Made by a program: the position numbers and the translations under genes
Notes under the pieces: model-generated
Databases searched by the model: none
What the model was told of the DNA's origin: nothing
The model's input: only the letters and a program-made list of their open reading frames with translations
Shown here: piece by piece, positions 6,873 to 13,819 of the stretch
Numbering within the stretch: position 1 is the stretch's first letter
Layout of the letters: the number at the start of each line of letters is the position of its first letter
Assembly: GCF_000720255.1 (NCBI RefSeq)
Contig: NZ_JOJE01000065.1
Coordinates: forward strand, 1-23,225
DNA: 23,225 bases
Direction: 5' to 3'
DNA from: Streptomyces griseus subsp. griseus
GTDB lineage: Bacteria > Actinomycetota > Actinomycetes > Streptomycetales > Streptomycetaceae

Positions 6873-7580
6873 ATGTACGAACTCAGAAGCGTCACGAAGC
6901 GCTACACCCGAGGCAAGGAAGCCGTGCACGCGCTCGACGGGGTCGATCTCACGATCCCCGACGGTGATCGGCTCGTCATCCAGGGCCCCACCGGCGGCGG
7001 CAAGTCCACCCTGCTCCAGATGCTCGGCGCGCTGGACCGGCCGACCTCCGGCGAGGTCGTGCTCGACGGGGTCGACCTGGCCAGACTGTCCGAGGCCAAG
7101 CTCACCAAGGTGCGCAGTGAGAACATCGGCTTCGTCTTCCAGTCGTTCAACCTCATTCCCACGCTCACCGCGCAGGAGAACGTGGAGACCGCGCTCGTAC
7201 CGCTCGGTGTGAAGGGGAGGGACCGGCGGGACCGGGCCGCCGAGGCGTTGACCTCCGTCGGGCTCGGGGAGCGGCTCGGGCATCTGCCGGGGGAGATGTC
7301 CGGCGGGCAGCAGCAGCGCGTCGCCATCGCCCGCGCCCTCGTCAAGCAGCCGAAGGTGCTGCTCGCCGACGAGCCCACGGGCAACCTCGACGAAGGCATG
7401 CGAGACGAGGTGATGGACGTACTGGAGCGCATGTGGAAGGAGCTCGGGCTCACGTTCATCATGGTCACCCACGACTCCGCGATCGCCCGCAAGGCGCCCC
7501 GCCTGGCCACCATCCGCAAGGGCGCCATCACGGTCAAGGAGAACGCCGCTTCCGGCAAGAGTGAGCGGGTGAGCGGGTGA
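6873..7580 (+). CDS. MacB/LolD-type ABC transporter ATPase
   Basis: 235 aa, the normal length. Walker A is 'GPTGGGKST' (38-46), the Q-loop is in 'FVFQSFNLIPTLTAQENV', the signature is 'MSGGQQQRVAIARAL', Walker B and D-loop are 'VLLADEPTGNLDE', and the switch His is in 'FIMVTHD'. The signature and 'FNLIPTLTAQENV' are typical of the ATPases paired with FtsX-type permeases. GCAGGAG 11 nt before the ATG is the ribosome site. The last codons lie in an 8-bp tandem repeat (GTGAGCGG, from 7561) that also supplies the stop, so the tail '...SERVSG' depends on repeat number. It forms an operon with the permease. Confidence 0.95.
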   Translation: MYELRSVTKRYTRGKEAVHALDGVDLTIPDGDRLVIQGPTGGGKSTLLQMLGALDRPTSGEVVLDGVDLARLSEAKLTKVRSENIGFVFQSFNLIPTLTAQENVETALVPLGVKGRDRRDRAAEALTSVGLGERLGHLPGEMSGGQQQRVAIARALVKQPKVLLADEPTGNLDEGMRDEVMDVLERMWKELGLTFIMVTHDSAIARKAPRLATIRKGAITVKENAASGKSERVSG

Positions 7581-7588
7581 GCGGGTGA
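7561..7588 (+). repeat. 8-bp tandem repeat over the ATPase stop codon
   Basis: Three exact copies of GTGAGCGG (7561-7584) are followed by GTGA. Since 8 is not a multiple of 3, gain or loss of one copy would change the reading frame at the C-terminus and the stop. Confidence 0.8.
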
Positions 7589-7605
7589 GACGAGTGAGCC
7601 CACAG

Positions 7606-7646
7606 CGAACGGCCCGTCGGAGGACAAGCGTCCGGTGGGCCGTTCG
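7606..7646 (+). terminator. Long hairpin after the ABC operon
   Basis: CGAACGGCCC at 7606-7615 pairs perfectly with GGGCCGTTCG at 7637-7646, and an inner GGAC/GTCC pairing is possible in the loop. It lies 25 nt after the ATPase stop and 15 nt before the next ATG, so it most likely terminates the exporter operon. It could also affect expression of the haemoglobin chimera if read-through occurs. Confidence 0.65.
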
Positions 7647-7661
7647 TGCTTGCGTGAACCC

Positions 7662-8432
7662 ATGACGGCTCAGACAGTCGAATACATCCGGTACCGCGTC
7701 CCCGAGGAACGTTCGGCCGAGTTCCTCGCCGCCTACACGCGCGCGGCGATCCCGCTCGCCGCCTCGCCCCAGTGCGTCGACTACGAACTCTCCCGCTGCG
7801 AGGAGGACACCGACCGCTACATCCTGCGCATCACCTGGACCTCCACCGAGGACCACCTCCAGGGTTTCCGCACGTCCGAGCTGTTCCCGCCCTTCCTCGC
7901 CGAGATCCGGCCCTACGTCAGCGACATCGAGGAGATGCGTCACTACCGGCCCACCGACGTGCGCGGCACGGGATCGGCCGTCCCGACGCTGTACGACTGG
8001 GCGGGGGGCGCCGAGGCCTTCTCCCGTCTGACCGAGGTGTTCTACGGCAAGGTGCTCAAGGACGACGTCCTCGCCCCCGTCTTCGCCGGCCTCCCGCCCG
8101 ACCACGCCGAGCACGTCGCGCTCTGGCTCGCGGAGGTCTTCGGCGGGCCCCAGGCGTACTCGCAGACCCAGGGCGGCCACGATCACATGGTCGCCAAGCA
8201 CTTCGGCAAGAACATCACAGAGGCCCAGCGCCGCCGCTGGGTCAGCCTCATCCAGGACGCGGCCGACGAGGCCGGCCTGCCGACGGACGCCGAGTTCCGC
8301 TCCGCCTTCCTGGCGTACGTCGAGTGGGGCACCCGCCTGGCGGTGTACTTCTCGGGCCCGAACGCCGGGCCGCCGGGGGAGCAGCCGGTGCCGAAGTGGA
8401 ACTGGGGGGCCGCGCCGCCGTACCAGGGGTGA
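7662..8432 (+). CDS. Antibiotic biosynthesis monooxygenase - group II truncated haemoglobin fusion
   Basis: 256 aa. Residues ~1-98 form an ABM ferredoxin-like domain ('EYIRYRVPEERSAEFLAAY', 'VDYELSRCEEDTDRYILRI', then 'SELFPPFLAEIRPYV'). Residues ~105-256 form a group II truncated globin: 'VFYGKVLKDDVLAPVFAGL', 'HAEHVALWLAEVFGGP', 'GGHDHMVAKHFGKNITEAQ' containing the likely proximal His, 'RRRWVSLIQDAADEAGL' with the conserved Trp, and 'YVEWGTRLAV'. A chimera of this architecture has been described in Streptomyces avermitilis. It is expected to bind haem and O2 in the cytosol; whether the ABM part oxidises a small molecule or a quinone-like substrate is unknown. No strong ribosome site precedes the ATG. 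Confidence 0.93.
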   Translation: MTAQTVEYIRYRVPEERSAEFLAAYTRAAIPLAASPQCVDYELSRCEEDTDRYILRITWTSTEDHLQGFRTSELFPPFLAEIRPYVSDIEEMRHYRPTDVRGTGSAVPTLYDWAGGAEAFSRLTEVFYGKVLKDDVLAPVFAGLPPDHAEHVALWLAEVFGGPQAYSQTQGGHDHMVAKHFGKNITEAQRRRWVSLIQDAADEAGLPTDAEFRSAFLAYVEWGTRLAVYFSGPNAGPPGEQPVPKWNWGAAPPYQG

Positions 8433-8434
8433 CG

Positions 8435-8470
8435 CGGCCGGTCCGGGTGGGACGGCCGGTCCGGGTGGGA
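8435..8470. repeat. Two exact 18-bp tandem copies
   Basis: CGGCCGGTCCGGGTGGGA occurs at 8435-8452 and 8453-8470, between the stop codons of two convergent genes. It contains no obvious operator and is most simply a local duplication. Confidence 0.8.
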
Positions 8471-8483
8471 CGGCGGGTCGGCG

Positions 8484-9410
8484 TCAGCGCTTCGGCGCCG
8501 CCGACTCCGTGCCCGCACGGGTCGCGTCCGTGCCCCAGCTCGCCAGCAGGCGCAGCGCCTCCGCGGACGGGGAGCCGGGCTCGGCGTGGTACGTGATCAG
8601 CGTCTGCTCACCGTCGTCGGCCAGGCGGAACGACTCGAAGGACAGCGACAGGTCGCCCACCAGCGGGTGGTGCATCCGCTTGACGCCGTGGCCCTTCTCC
8701 TTGACGTCGTGCGTGGCCCACAGCCGCCGGAACTCCTCGCTCTTCACGGAGAGCTCCCCCACCAGCGCGGACAGCTTCGGGTCGTCGGGATGGCAGCCCG
8801 CGTCCATGCGCAGATAGCTGACCATGTCGATCGCCTTCTGCTCCCAGTCCACGAACAGCTCGCGGTAGTCGGGCCGCAGGAACACCATCCGCGCCCAGTT
8901 GCGCTCCGCGGGGGCCAGCTGCGCCCAGTCGCCGAACAGCGCGGCCGCCATCCGGTTCCACGCCAGGATGTCCGAGCGTCGCCCCCCGATGTACGCCGGG
9001 ACGCCGTCCATCGAGTCCAGCAGATGCTGCAGCGAGGTCCGCGCCTGCTGCGCCCGCCCCGCCGGCTTCTTCTTGTGCTGCTTCGGCTTCGCCAGGTGCG
9101 TGAGGTGGGCGTGCTCGGCGTCGCTCAGCCGGAGCGCGCGGGCGATGGAGTCCAACACCTCCGCCGAAACGTTCCGCCCGTTGCCCTGTTCAAGCCGCGT
9201 GTAGTACGCCACCGACACCCCGGCCAGCTGCGCCAGCTCCTCGCGCCGCAGCCCGGGCACCCTGCGGTGCCGCCCGAAGTCGGGCAGCCCCACGTCCTCC
9301 GGCTTCAGCCGGGCACGCCGGGTGCGCAGGAACTCGCTGAGCTCGGCACGCCGGTCCAGGGCCCGACCGGCCGTGGCGGGCTCAGTGACGGATTCGGGCT
9401 GTTCGTCCAT
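8484..9410 (-). CDS. XRE-family regulator with MmyB-like ligand-binding domain
   Basis: 308 aa. An N-terminal helix-turn-helix at ~35-105 reads 'ELSEFLRTRRARLKPEDVG', 'LRREELAQLAGVSVAYYTRL' and 'LDSIARALRLSDAEHAHL', the hallmark of the large actinobacterial XRE/MmyB group. Residues ~130-300 fit the MmyB-like domain ('VPAYIGGRRSDILAWN' and 'RNWARMVFLRPDYRELFVDW'), thought to bind a small or fatty-acid-like ligand. A Lys-rich linker (KPKQHKKKPAG) joins the two. It is divergent from the alcohol dehydrogenase gene over a 171-bp intergenic region, an arrangement that suggests it controls that gene, usually by repression relieved by ligand. Confidence 0.92.
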   Translation of the reverse strand: MDEQPESVTEPATAGRALDRRAELSEFLRTRRARLKPEDVGLPDFGRHRRVPGLRREELAQLAGVSVAYYTRLEQGNGRNVSAEVLDSIARALRLSDAEHAHLTHLAKPKQHKKKPAGRAQQARTSLQHLLDSMDGVPAYIGGRRSDILAWNRMAAALFGDWAQLAPAERNWARMVFLRPDYRELFVDWEQKAIDMVSYLRMDAGCHPDDPKLSALVGELSVKSEEFRRLWATHDVKEKGHGVKRMHHPLVGDLSLSFESFRLADDGEQTLITYHAEPGSPSAEALRLLASWGTDATRAGTESAAPKR

Positions 9411-9454
9411 AGGTCCCAGTATTCACGGTCGTACGCACCCGAACCTGCCCCCGC

Positions 9455-9473
9455 CAGTGGTAGGCACAGTGGT
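9455..9473. promoter_or_regulatory. Candidate binding repeats between the divergent regulator and dehydrogenase genes
   Basis: CAGTGGT occurs at 9455-9461 and 9467-9473, each followed within a few bases by a shared AGGCA. They lie about midway between the divergent starts at 9410 and 9582. This is a tentative site for the XRE regulator; I see no clear palindrome. Confidence 0.25.
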
Positions 9474-9581
9474 CGTAGGCAGAACGGTGATCTGGGTGCG
9501 TGCGGTGATGCCTGGCAGGCTGGACGCCGTGTCCGGCAGAAGGCAGCCGGGCGCGGAACCCCTTGCTAGGAGAACCACGGC

Positions 9582-10622
9582 ATGACCACTGTTGCTGCGT
9601 ACGCCGCACCCGCCGCCAAGGCTCCGCTGGAGCGTACGACGATCGAACGCCGCGCGGTCGGCGAGTCCGACGTCCTGATCGACGTCAAGTTCGCCGGTAT
9701 CTGCCACTCCGACATCCACCAGGCCCGCGAGGGCTGGGGCGAGGCGATCTTCCCGATGGTCCCCGGCCACGAGATCGCGGGCGTCGTCTCCGAGGTGGGC
9801 CCGGGCGTGACGAAGTTCGCCGTCGGCGACCGCGTGGGCGTCGGCTGCATGGTCGACTCCTGCCGTGAGTGCGACAACTGCAAGGCCGGTCTGGAGCAGT
9901 ACTGCGCCAAGGGCAACGTGCAGACGTACAACGGCATCGGCAAGGACGGCGAGCCCACCTACGGCGGCTACTCCCAGAAGATCGTCGTCGACGAGAACTA
10001 CGTCCTGCGCATCCCCGACGGCCTGAAGCTCGACGAGGCCGCTCCCCTGCTGTGCGCCGGCATCACCACGTACTCCCCGCTCCGCCACTGGAACGCCGGC
10101 CCCGGCAAGAAGGTCGCGATCCTCGGCATGGGCGGCCTCGGACACATGGGCGTCAAGATCGCGCACGGGCTCGGCGCCGAGGTGACGGTCCTGTCCCAGT
10201 CGCTGCGCAAGAAGGACGACGGTCTCAAGCTGGGCGCCGACCACTACTACGCCACCAGTGACCCGGAGACGTTCAAGAAGCTCGCCGGCACCTTCGACCT
10301 GATCCTGTCGACCGTCTCGGCCCCGCTCGACCTGAACGCCTACCTGTCCCTGCTGCGCACGGACGGCGCCTTCGTCAACGTGGGCGCGCCCGAGGAGCCC
10401 GTCGCCCTCAACCTGTTCTCGGTGATAGCCGGCCGCAAGACCCTCGCCGGGTCCGGCATCGGCGGCATCCAGGAGACCCAGGAGATGCTGGACTTCTGCG
10501 CCGAGCACGGCTTCGGGGCCGAGATCGAGCTGATCCGCGCGGACCAGATCAACGAGGCGTACGAGCGGGTGCTCGCGAGCGACGTGCGCTACCGGTTCGT
10601 GATCGACACGGCGACGATCTGA
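9582..10622 (+). CDS. Zinc-dependent NAD(P)-alcohol dehydrogenase (CAD/YahK-like)
   Basis: 346 aa, the full length for medium-chain dehydrogenases. Catalytic zinc ligands are Cys in 'AGICHSDIH' and His-Glu in 'VPGHEIAG'. The structural zinc loop is '[15 protein letters not shown]'. The Rossmann glycine motif is '[11 protein letters not shown]', and '[23 protein letters not shown]' is typical of the cinnamyl-alcohol-dehydrogenase-like branch, which usually prefers NADP and reduces aldehydes. AGGAGA (9568-9573) lies 8 nt before the ATG and fixes the start. It probably acts in aldehyde detoxification or alcohol metabolism under the divergent XRE regulator. A hairpin at 10645-10680 ends the transcript. 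Confidence 0.95.
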   Translation: MTTVAAYAAPAAKAPLERTTIERRAVGESDVLIDVKFAGICHSDIHQAREGWGEAIFPMVPGHEIAGVVSEVGPGVTKFAVGDRVGVGCMVDSCRECDNCKAGLEQYCAKGNVQTYNGIGKDGEPTYGGYSQKIVVDENYVLRIPDGLKLDEAAPLLCAGITTYSPLRHWNAGPGKKVAILGMGGLGHMGVKIAHGLGAEVTVLSQSLRKKDDGLKLGADHYYATSDPETFKKLAGTFDLILSTVSAPLDLNAYLSLLRTDGAFVNVGAPEEPVALNLFSVIAGRKTLAGSGIGGIQETQEMLDFCAEHGFGAEIELIRADQINEAYERVLASDVRYRFVIDTATI

Positions 10623-10644
10623 CCCCGGACCGGACGGCACTTCT

Positions 10645-10680
10645 CGGGCCCTCGGCGTGCGGACGCGCGCCGGGGGCCCG
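10645..10680. terminator. GC-rich hairpin between convergent genes
   Basis: CGGGCCC at 10645-10651 pairs with GGGCCCG at 10674-10680, extended inside by CGGCG/CGCCG. It begins 22 nt after the dehydrogenase stop and 28 bp before the end of the convergent gene, so it may act in both directions. Confidence 0.6.
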
Positions 10681-10707
10681 CTGTGCGGAGGGGCGGGGCG
10701 CACACGA

Positions 10708-11133
10708 TCAAGACGGACGACGGGCGTCCGTACGCCGGTCCCGCCGTTTCCGCCGTTCCCGCCGTTCCCGCCGTTTCCGCCGGTCCGTCGCGAGGAGCCA
10801 GTGCCAGCGGTGGCGTTCGGTGACCAGCGTGGTGACGGCGAGGAGGGTGACGAGCAGGGCGGCCGGGATGGGCCAGGCCGTCCACGCGGAGACGACGGCG
10901 GCGGCGAGTTGGAGGAGGACGAGGAGGATCGTGACCGTACCGGGGACGGGGACGATGACCCGCGACTTGTCACCAGGAGTCGAGAAGACGGTGGGCAGGC
11001 CGATCAGTACCACCACCGCCAGGACGGCGAGCGGCCAGGAGTACGCGGACAGGGCCCAGGGGGTGGCCACCCAGGCGATGAGTTCCGTGGCGAAACGCAG
11101 GGCGGAGGCGATGCGGTCGTCCGGTCTTCGCAC
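10708..11133 (-). CDS. YrdB/DUF2568-like small membrane protein with repeated basic tail
   Basis: 141 aa from a GTG at 11133, preceded by GGGGGA at good spacing; a longer in-frame extension is Arg/Pro-rich shadow sequence. Four hydrophobic helices lie at about residues 12-30, 32-50, 62-85 and 88-105. The layout 'ALRFATELIAWVATPWAL', then 'PTVFSTPGDKSRVIVPVPG', fits the YrdB/DUF2568 family by eye, but the identification is moderate. After 'HRWHWLLA' the tail consists of six consecutive [D/E/K]-Arg-Arg triplets, encoded by a 9-bp tandem repeat. It lies 32 bp downstream of the DUF4291 gene and is probably co-transcribed. Its function is unknown. Confidence 0.65.
   Translation of the reverse strand: MRRPDDRIASALRFATELIAWVATPWALSAYSWPLAVLAVVVLIGLPTVFSTPGDKSRVIVPVPGTVTILLVLLQLAAAVVSAWTAWPIPAALLVTLLAVTTLVTERHRWHWLLATDRRKRRERRERRKRRDRRTDARRPS
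10734..10787. repeat. Six 9-bp tandem units coding for an (X)RR tail
   Basis: GCCG-K-TYCC-type units (GCCGTTCCC and variants) recur six times without interruption. On the minus strand they encode DRR-KRR-ERR-ERR-KRR-DRR near the end of the small membrane protein. Unit length keeps the frame, so copy number can vary without truncation. Confidence 0.85.
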
Positions 11134-11165
11134 GGTGGTCCCCCGTGGGTGGTGTCGCACGTCGA

Positions 11166-11759
11166 TCACGGGCACAGGCGGGTCGGTTCGTCCACGACCG
11201 GGTAGGGACGCTCCCGCGGCAGCAGGTCGTTCGCCGCGTCGAGGTCGCCGCTGCGGACGAGTGCGTGGATCTCGTGGGCGAGTGGGGTCACGTCGGTGAT
11301 GGCGACCGTCCACTCGTCGGCGTAACGGCGTACCGCCTCGCCGGAGAGCCCGAGTTGCAGCGAACGGTACGGCAGCCGCTGGAGGTGCAGATCGCGTTCG
11401 GGATCCCACTGCACCCGAGCCGGCGCCCGCTTCAGCTCACGCTGCCAGGCGGCGCGATCGGGGTGCGCCGCACGGTCGTAGCTCGACAGACACGCGTGAC
11501 GCAGCGCCCACTCGAAGCCCTCGCGGGCGATCTCCACGGCCAGGACGGTCTCCTGACCTTCCTTCGTTCCCCAGCCGCAGCGGTACATCATCCACAGGAA
11601 CGACGGCTTGATCCAGGTCATCCGGTCCCGTTTCCACGCCGCGGGGAACCGGCCCTCGCGGGCGGCGGGCAGGCCGAGGTGGGGGGAGTACGCCTGGTAG
11701 ACGGTGATCGTGGAGGGCGAGTGGACCGCACGGATCTCGCGCTGCGGCTGGTGTTCCAT
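11166..11759 (-). CDS. DUF4291 domain protein
   Basis: 197 aa, covering the entire DUF4291 domain. The recognisable core is 'REIRAVHSPSTITVYQAYSP', 'RMTWIKPSFLWMMYRCGWGT', 'GQETVLAVEIAREGFEWAL' and 'VQWDPERDLHLQRLPYRSLQ', ending with 'ITDVTPLAHEIHALVRSG'. The family is widespread in bacteria and fungi; its biochemical function is, to my knowledge, not established. It is a soluble protein with no signal sequence. It is followed by the small membrane protein gene after 32 bp and preceded by the AI-2E-type permease after 55 bp, all on the minus strand. Confidence 0.93.
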   Translation of the reverse strand: MEHQPQREIRAVHSPSTITVYQAYSPHLGLPAAREGRFPAAWKRDRMTWIKPSFLWMMYRCGWGTKEGQETVLAVEIAREGFEWALRHACLSSYDRAAHPDRAAWQRELKRAPARVQWDPERDLHLQRLPYRSLQLGLSGEAVRRYADEWTVAITDVTPLAHEIHALVRSGDLDAANDLLPRERPYPVVDEPTRLCP

Positions 11760-11814
11760 GGCGTACAGCCTGGGTGCCGTCGGTCCGGGTGGCCACTGGT
11801 TTTCGAACGGCGCC

Positions 11815-12942
11815 TCAGGGGCTCGTACTGGACTGGCCCTGCAAGGGATCCAATTCCTGGGACGGGTCGGTGAGCTGCTCGCGCACGTAGTTCCAGGCCA
11901 CCGCGATCAGCGCGGCCACCGGCACGGCGAGCAGACTGCCCACGATGCCGGCCAGGTTGCCGCCCAGCGTCACCGCGAGCAGGACCACGGCCGCGTGCAG
12001 GCCGAGCCCACGGCTCTGGATCATCGGCTGGAACACGTTGCCCTCGAGCTGCTGCACCACGACGATGACGGCCAGCACGATCAGCGCGTCGGTCAGGCCG
12101 TTGGAGACCAGCGCGATGAGCACCGCGACGAAACCGGCGAACAGGGCGCCGATGATCGGCACGAACGCCGAGACGAAGGTCAGCACCGCCAGTGGGAGCA
12201 CCAGCGGCACCCCCACGATCCACAGACCGAGGCCGATCAGCACGGCGTCGAGCAGACCGACGGCCGCCTGCGACCGCACGAACGCGCCCAGCGTGTCCCA
12301 GCTGCGCGCGGCCACGGTCGGGATGTCGGTGGCGAGCCGGCCGGGCAACTGGCGGGCCAGCCACGGCAGGAAGCGCGGGCCGTCCTTGAGGAAGAAGAAC
12401 ATCAGGAAGAGCGCCAGGACGGCGGTGACCACACCGTTGACGATGGTGCTCACTCCCGTGACGACGGTGGTGACCATGCTGCCGACGCCGTCCTGGGCCC
12501 GGGCGACCGCGGTGTCCATGGCCTTGGTGATCTCGTCGTCGCCGATGTTCAGCGGCGGCCCGGCGGCCCACTCGCGCAGCCGCTGGATGCCCTCCCCGAC
12601 ACCGTCGGTCAACTGGCCGCTCTGGGACGCCACCGGTACCGCGATCAGCGCCACCACACCCACGGCGACCAGGAGGAACAGCACGGTCACCGCCGACGCG
12701 GCCAGTGCGGGCGGCCACCCGTGGCGGCGCAGGAAGCGGGCCGGCGGCCAGGTCAGGGTGGTGAGCAGCAGACCCACGACGAGCGGCCAGACCACCGACC
12801 ACATCTGGCCGAGCAGCCACAGCGTCACCGCGACCAGCACGAGGACCAGCAGCGACTCCACGGAGATGCGCGCCGATATGCGCAGCGCGGCTCTGGCTCT
12901 CGGGTAACTCAGGGGGCTTGTGGGACGCACGGTGGGTGGCAT
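11815..12942 (-). CDS. AI-2E/PerM-family membrane transporter
   Basis: 375 aa from the ATG at 12942; an alternative ATG at 12966 adds 8 residues and has no better ribosome site. The family layout is present: two N-terminal TM helices ('SLLVLVLVAVTLWLLGQM', 'VVWPLVVGLLLTTLTWPPA'), a third near 'LAASAVTVLFLLVAVGVVAL', a ~70-residue soluble helical segment, then 'AVLALFLMFFFLKDGPRFL', 'AAVGLLDAVLIGLGLWIVG', 'VPLAVLTFVSAFVPIIGALF' and 'VVVVQQLEGNVFQPMIQSRG', which carries the conserved Q-Q-x-E-x-x-x-x-P signature. Members include exporters and Na+/H+ antiporters, so the AI-2 label says little about the substrate. Four 11-bp repeats lie upstream at 13009-13052. Confidence 0.93.
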   Translation of the reverse strand: MPPTVRPTSPLSYPRARAALRISARISVESLLVLVLVAVTLWLLGQMWSVVWPLVVGLLLTTLTWPPARFLRRHGWPPALAASAVTVLFLLVAVGVVALIAVPVASQSGQLTDGVGEGIQRLREWAAGPPLNIGDDEITKAMDTAVARAQDGVGSMVTTVVTGVSTIVNGVVTAVLALFLMFFFLKDGPRFLPWLARQLPGRLATDIPTVAARSWDTLGAFVRSQAAVGLLDAVLIGLGLWIVGVPLVLPLAVLTFVSAFVPIIGALFAGFVAVLIALVSNGLTDALIVLAVIVVVQQLEGNVFQPMIQSRGLGLHAAVVLLAVTLGGNLAGIVGSLLAVPVAALIAVAWNYVREQLTDPSQELDPLQGQSSTSP

Positions 12943-13008
12943 GAGGGCCACCCTATTCGTACGCATGTCGTACTGGTCGGGGGTGGTCCGACGTGCGATG
13001 GGGAACTT

Positions 13009-13052
13009 CGCCAGGTCGTCGCCAGGTCGTTGCCAGGTCGTCGCCAGGTTCC
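13009..13052. repeat. Four 11-bp direct repeats upstream of the AI-2E-family gene
   Basis: CGCCAGGTCGT at 13009-13019 and 13020-13030, TGCCAGGTCGT at 13031-13041, and CGCCAGGTTCC at 13042-13052. The array lies between the DUF4389 stop (13059) and the AI-2E start, in the probable promoter region. The 11-bp period would place each copy on nearly the same DNA face. Confidence 0.8.
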
Positions 13053-13058
13053 TCGCCG

Positions 13059-13718
13059 TTACGTCTTCGTCAGTGCGGAGGGCTGCTGTCCGCCCATGTC
13101 GAGCCGGAACGGCGGATACTCGTCGGTCATCAGCGCGGCGTAGGCAGCCACCCGAGCCACCCAGCGGGCCAGACCGATCAGGAAGTCGAACAGGTACATG
13201 GGATAGCGGGCCGTGAACAACAGGATGACCACGGCGACCAGGGAGAGGAAGGGAATCAGCCCGCCGCCGGTCCAGGTCTCGTCCTCACCCCACCCCCAGT
13301 TACCCAGGAAGATCCCGACCACGACGTACTGCGGGATCACCAGCAGCCACCACTTCACCAGGACCAGCCCACGGGAGAGGTGCTCCGGATAGGCGACGTC
13401 GAAATGCGCCGGATAGTCGGGCACCTCCGCGAGAGTGAACGGCGGGTACCGGTCGGTGCCGAGGACGGTGTGGGCGTAATAGCTGACACGCCAGTTCCAG
13501 CGCAGTACTCCCACATTGAAATCGAAGAGGGAGCGGGGATAGCGGCCGGTGAAAAGAATGGCGAAGAACGCGATCACGGTGACGACGGTGAACGCGATCC
13601 ACAAGAAGAACAGCACGATGTAGTGCGGGATCGCGAGGAACCACTTCACCAGCCACATCCACCTGGAGAGCTGCGGATCCAGGGATGCCTCGAGCCGTAC
13701 GGCCGACGTACCGATCAT
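13059..13718 (-). CDS. DUF4389 membrane protein
   Basis: 219 aa with two related halves. Each has 'W..LVKWFL.IPHY' followed by long hydrophobic helices, '[41 protein letters not shown]'-like text (in two short blocks here), and the second copy '[18 protein letters not shown] ... [23 protein letters not shown] ... [11 protein letters not shown]'. This internal duplication with the RYP-x-x-L-F-D-F and D-x-YPPF motifs defines DUF4389. About four TM segments are predicted by eye. The function is unknown. It is separated by ~100 bp from the serine-hydrolase pseudogene upstream and may be co-transcribed with the AI-2E-type gene. Confidence 0.93.
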   Translation of the reverse strand: MIGTSAVRLEASLDPQLSRWMWLVKWFLAIPHYIVLFFLWIAFTVVTVIAFFAILFTGRYPRSLFDFNVGVLRWNWRVSYYAHTVLGTDRYPPFTLAEVPDYPAHFDVAYPEHLSRGLVLVKWWLLVIPQYVVVGIFLGNWGWGEDETWTGGGLIPFLSLVAVVILLFTARYPMYLFDFLIGLARWVARVAAYAALMTDEYPPFRLDMGGQQPSALTKT

Positions 13719-13819
13719 GAATGCAGGCTCGCACGCGGGAGAGAGGGCCGCGACTCGGGGAACTCGGCACCATGCGATGCCCGGCCGCGGCCTTTCACCA
13801 CGTCACGCCTGCGGCGTCT

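Noticed and set aside
5348..6895. 515-codon open frame on the minus strand opposite the FtsX-type permease
   Set aside because: It is a mirror frame produced by high GC at third positions; it lacks family motifs and overlaps two well-supported genes.
6567..8201. 544-codon minus-strand frame across the ATPase and the haemoglobin chimera
   Set aside because: Low-complexity Arg/Gly/Val composition without domains; the plus-strand genes have complete motifs.
10734..13052. CRISPR-like tandem repeats
   Set aside because: The units are 9 and 11 bp with no spacers; no cas genes are present.
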